From Prorocentrum cordatum (taxonomy: Eukaryota; Sar; Dinophyceae; Prorocentrales; Prorocentraceae), in assembly GCA_963575745.1 (NCBI GenBank), contig CAUYUJ010014208.1:155001-219000 (forward strand): DNA of 64,000 bases. Reading direction: 5' to 3'. Below, in pieces: positions 62,930 to 64,000 of the stretch. Each line of letters opens with the position of its first letter. Position 1 is the stretch's first letter. Under the pieces are notes generated by a model. That model saw only the letters and a list, made by a program, of their open reading frames with translations. It was not told the origin of the DNA and did not search any database. The position numbers and the translations under genes were made by a program.

Positions 62930-64000
62930 GCGCGGGGTTGTCTTGGAGCCTGTTGGGGGCTTCTTGGGGGCCCCTTGGGTCCTCTTATGGGCCTCTGGGG
63001 CCTTCTTGGGCTGTCTGGGCGCGTCGTGGGGTTCTGTGGGAGCTTTCTTAGGCCGTCTCGGCGCCATCTTGGGCCGTCTTGCGGCTTTCTTGGGCGGTTT
63101 GGGGGCCTCCTGGGGCGCTCCCGGGAGTCTCTTGGAGCCTTCTTGGCCCTTCTCGGGCCGTCTTTGGGTTCTTATGAGCTGTCTGGGTCCCTAAGACAGC
63201 CCAAGAGGGCCCCCAGACGGCTCCAAGACGGAGTCCAGAGGACACCTTTTCGAGCCTTCGGCCCCAAGACGCCCCCAGCCTGCCCCAAGAACACCCCAAG
63301 AGGCCCTGAGGGACCCCCAAGAGAACCTCAAAGGCCTCCAATACGCCCCAAGGAAGCCCCCCAAAGGCCCCAAAACTTGGCCCAAGATGCCTCGAGGCGG
63401 CCGGATATGGCCTGCAGACAGGCCAAGATGCCACCAGAAGGCCACAAAATAGCACCAAGAGGTACGATAACAGCAACGAAGCAACAGGAACGATGTCGAG
63501 CGTCGTGTCATGATTCGGGCAAGCCTCGTGAAATGCAGTCCTGGAGGCGCAATGGTTTATATAGGGGTCGGCGGATGCAGCGTAAGCCTATAGAACCAAT
63601 GATTTTCCTTAGGTGTTTGAATGATTTTGACATTTGCTTCTTTTCGGCCTTCCGACAACCCGAGACGGCCCAAGAGCCCCCAAAGATCGCCCGAGAAGCC
63701 TCCAAGATGGCCCCAGAACGGCCCGAGAGGCCCCCTAGACGGCCCCAAGAGGCCCCCAAGACGGCCCAGGAGGCTTTTAAGACGCCCAAGATGGCCTCCA
63801 AGACGGCCCTGGAGCATTCCAAGAAGGCCCCAAGTCGGCTCAGAGAGGCCCCCCAAACGGCTTCCAACGGCGTCGGACGGGCCAGGGGCCCACCAAGACG
63901 GCCGAAGATTGCACTAAGATGGCCCAAGACGGCCCAAGAGGCCTCCAAGAGGGCCTCCAGGAAGGCCCGAAAAGGCCCAAATCATTGATTTCCCAAGAAT
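62930..64000. repeat. Head-to-head CCAAGACGGCC arrays to the window edge
   Basis: 62930-63195 runs in reverse sense (TCTTGGGCCGTCTTGCGG) and flips near 63190 to forward sense. 63600-63690 is the TTTTGACATTTGCTTCTTTT core, and array continues to 64000. The flip makes a large imperfect inverted repeat. 63480-63600 is a short unique spacer. Confidence 0.8.

Overview
The window looks like nuclear DNA of a dinoflagellate (a core dinoflagellate; I cannot fix the genus). The reasons are: GC-rich and extremely repeat-dense sequence; a Ty1/copia polyprotein of the type common in dinoflagellates; genes broken into small exons whose introns start with GT, GC or GA and carry a short direct repeat, usually containing AGG, at both splice junctions; and dispersed short elements with terminal inverted repeats, one of which is itself an intron (an introner). 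I saw no bacterial-type operon, ribosome binding site, tRNA or rRNA, CRISPR array or spliced-leader gene. No promoter or terminator could be called.

Layout. 1-9.2 kb: a minus-strand copia element that runs off the left edge. It has gag with a zinc knuckle, a protease, a nested 376-codon frame, a cytosine-methyltransferase-like segment, integrase, reverse transcriptase, one in-frame TAG, then RNase H. 9.2-31.9 kb: mostly repeats, with one plausible secreted Cys-rich protein (11.0-11.5 kb, minus) and a duplicated exon-like segment (22.9-23.5 kb, minus). 25.7-29.9 kb is almost pure simple repeat. 31.9-60.7 kb: at least nine, probably ten, minus-strand exons of one ATP-dependent Lon protease gene, giving about 380 codons spread over about 29 kb. 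Both the N-terminal end and the C-terminal protease part are missing. 46.4-48.1 kb: a complete flavocytochrome b2 (cytochrome b5 plus FMN 2-hydroxyacid dehydrogenase) gene on the same strand, lying inside the 17-kb Lon intron that splits the Walker B motif. 60.7-64 kb: a 42-bp minisatellite and degenerate CCAAGACGGCC arrays.

The most interesting material is the relation between repeats and genes. The single intron of the flavocytochrome b2 gene is a 201-bp copy of a palindromic family found about fifteen more times in the window. Several Lon introns consist of, or contain, other inverted-repeat elements. All nine placed Lon introns and the flavocytochrome intron have matching short direct repeats at the two splice sites, as expected if introns arose by element insertion with target-site duplication. 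Later insertions, microsatellites and tandem arrays (102-bp and 88-bp units) have inflated some introns to kilobases. Exon boundaries were chosen by frame continuity and family homology, not transcript data. All repeat coordinates are by eye and approximate.
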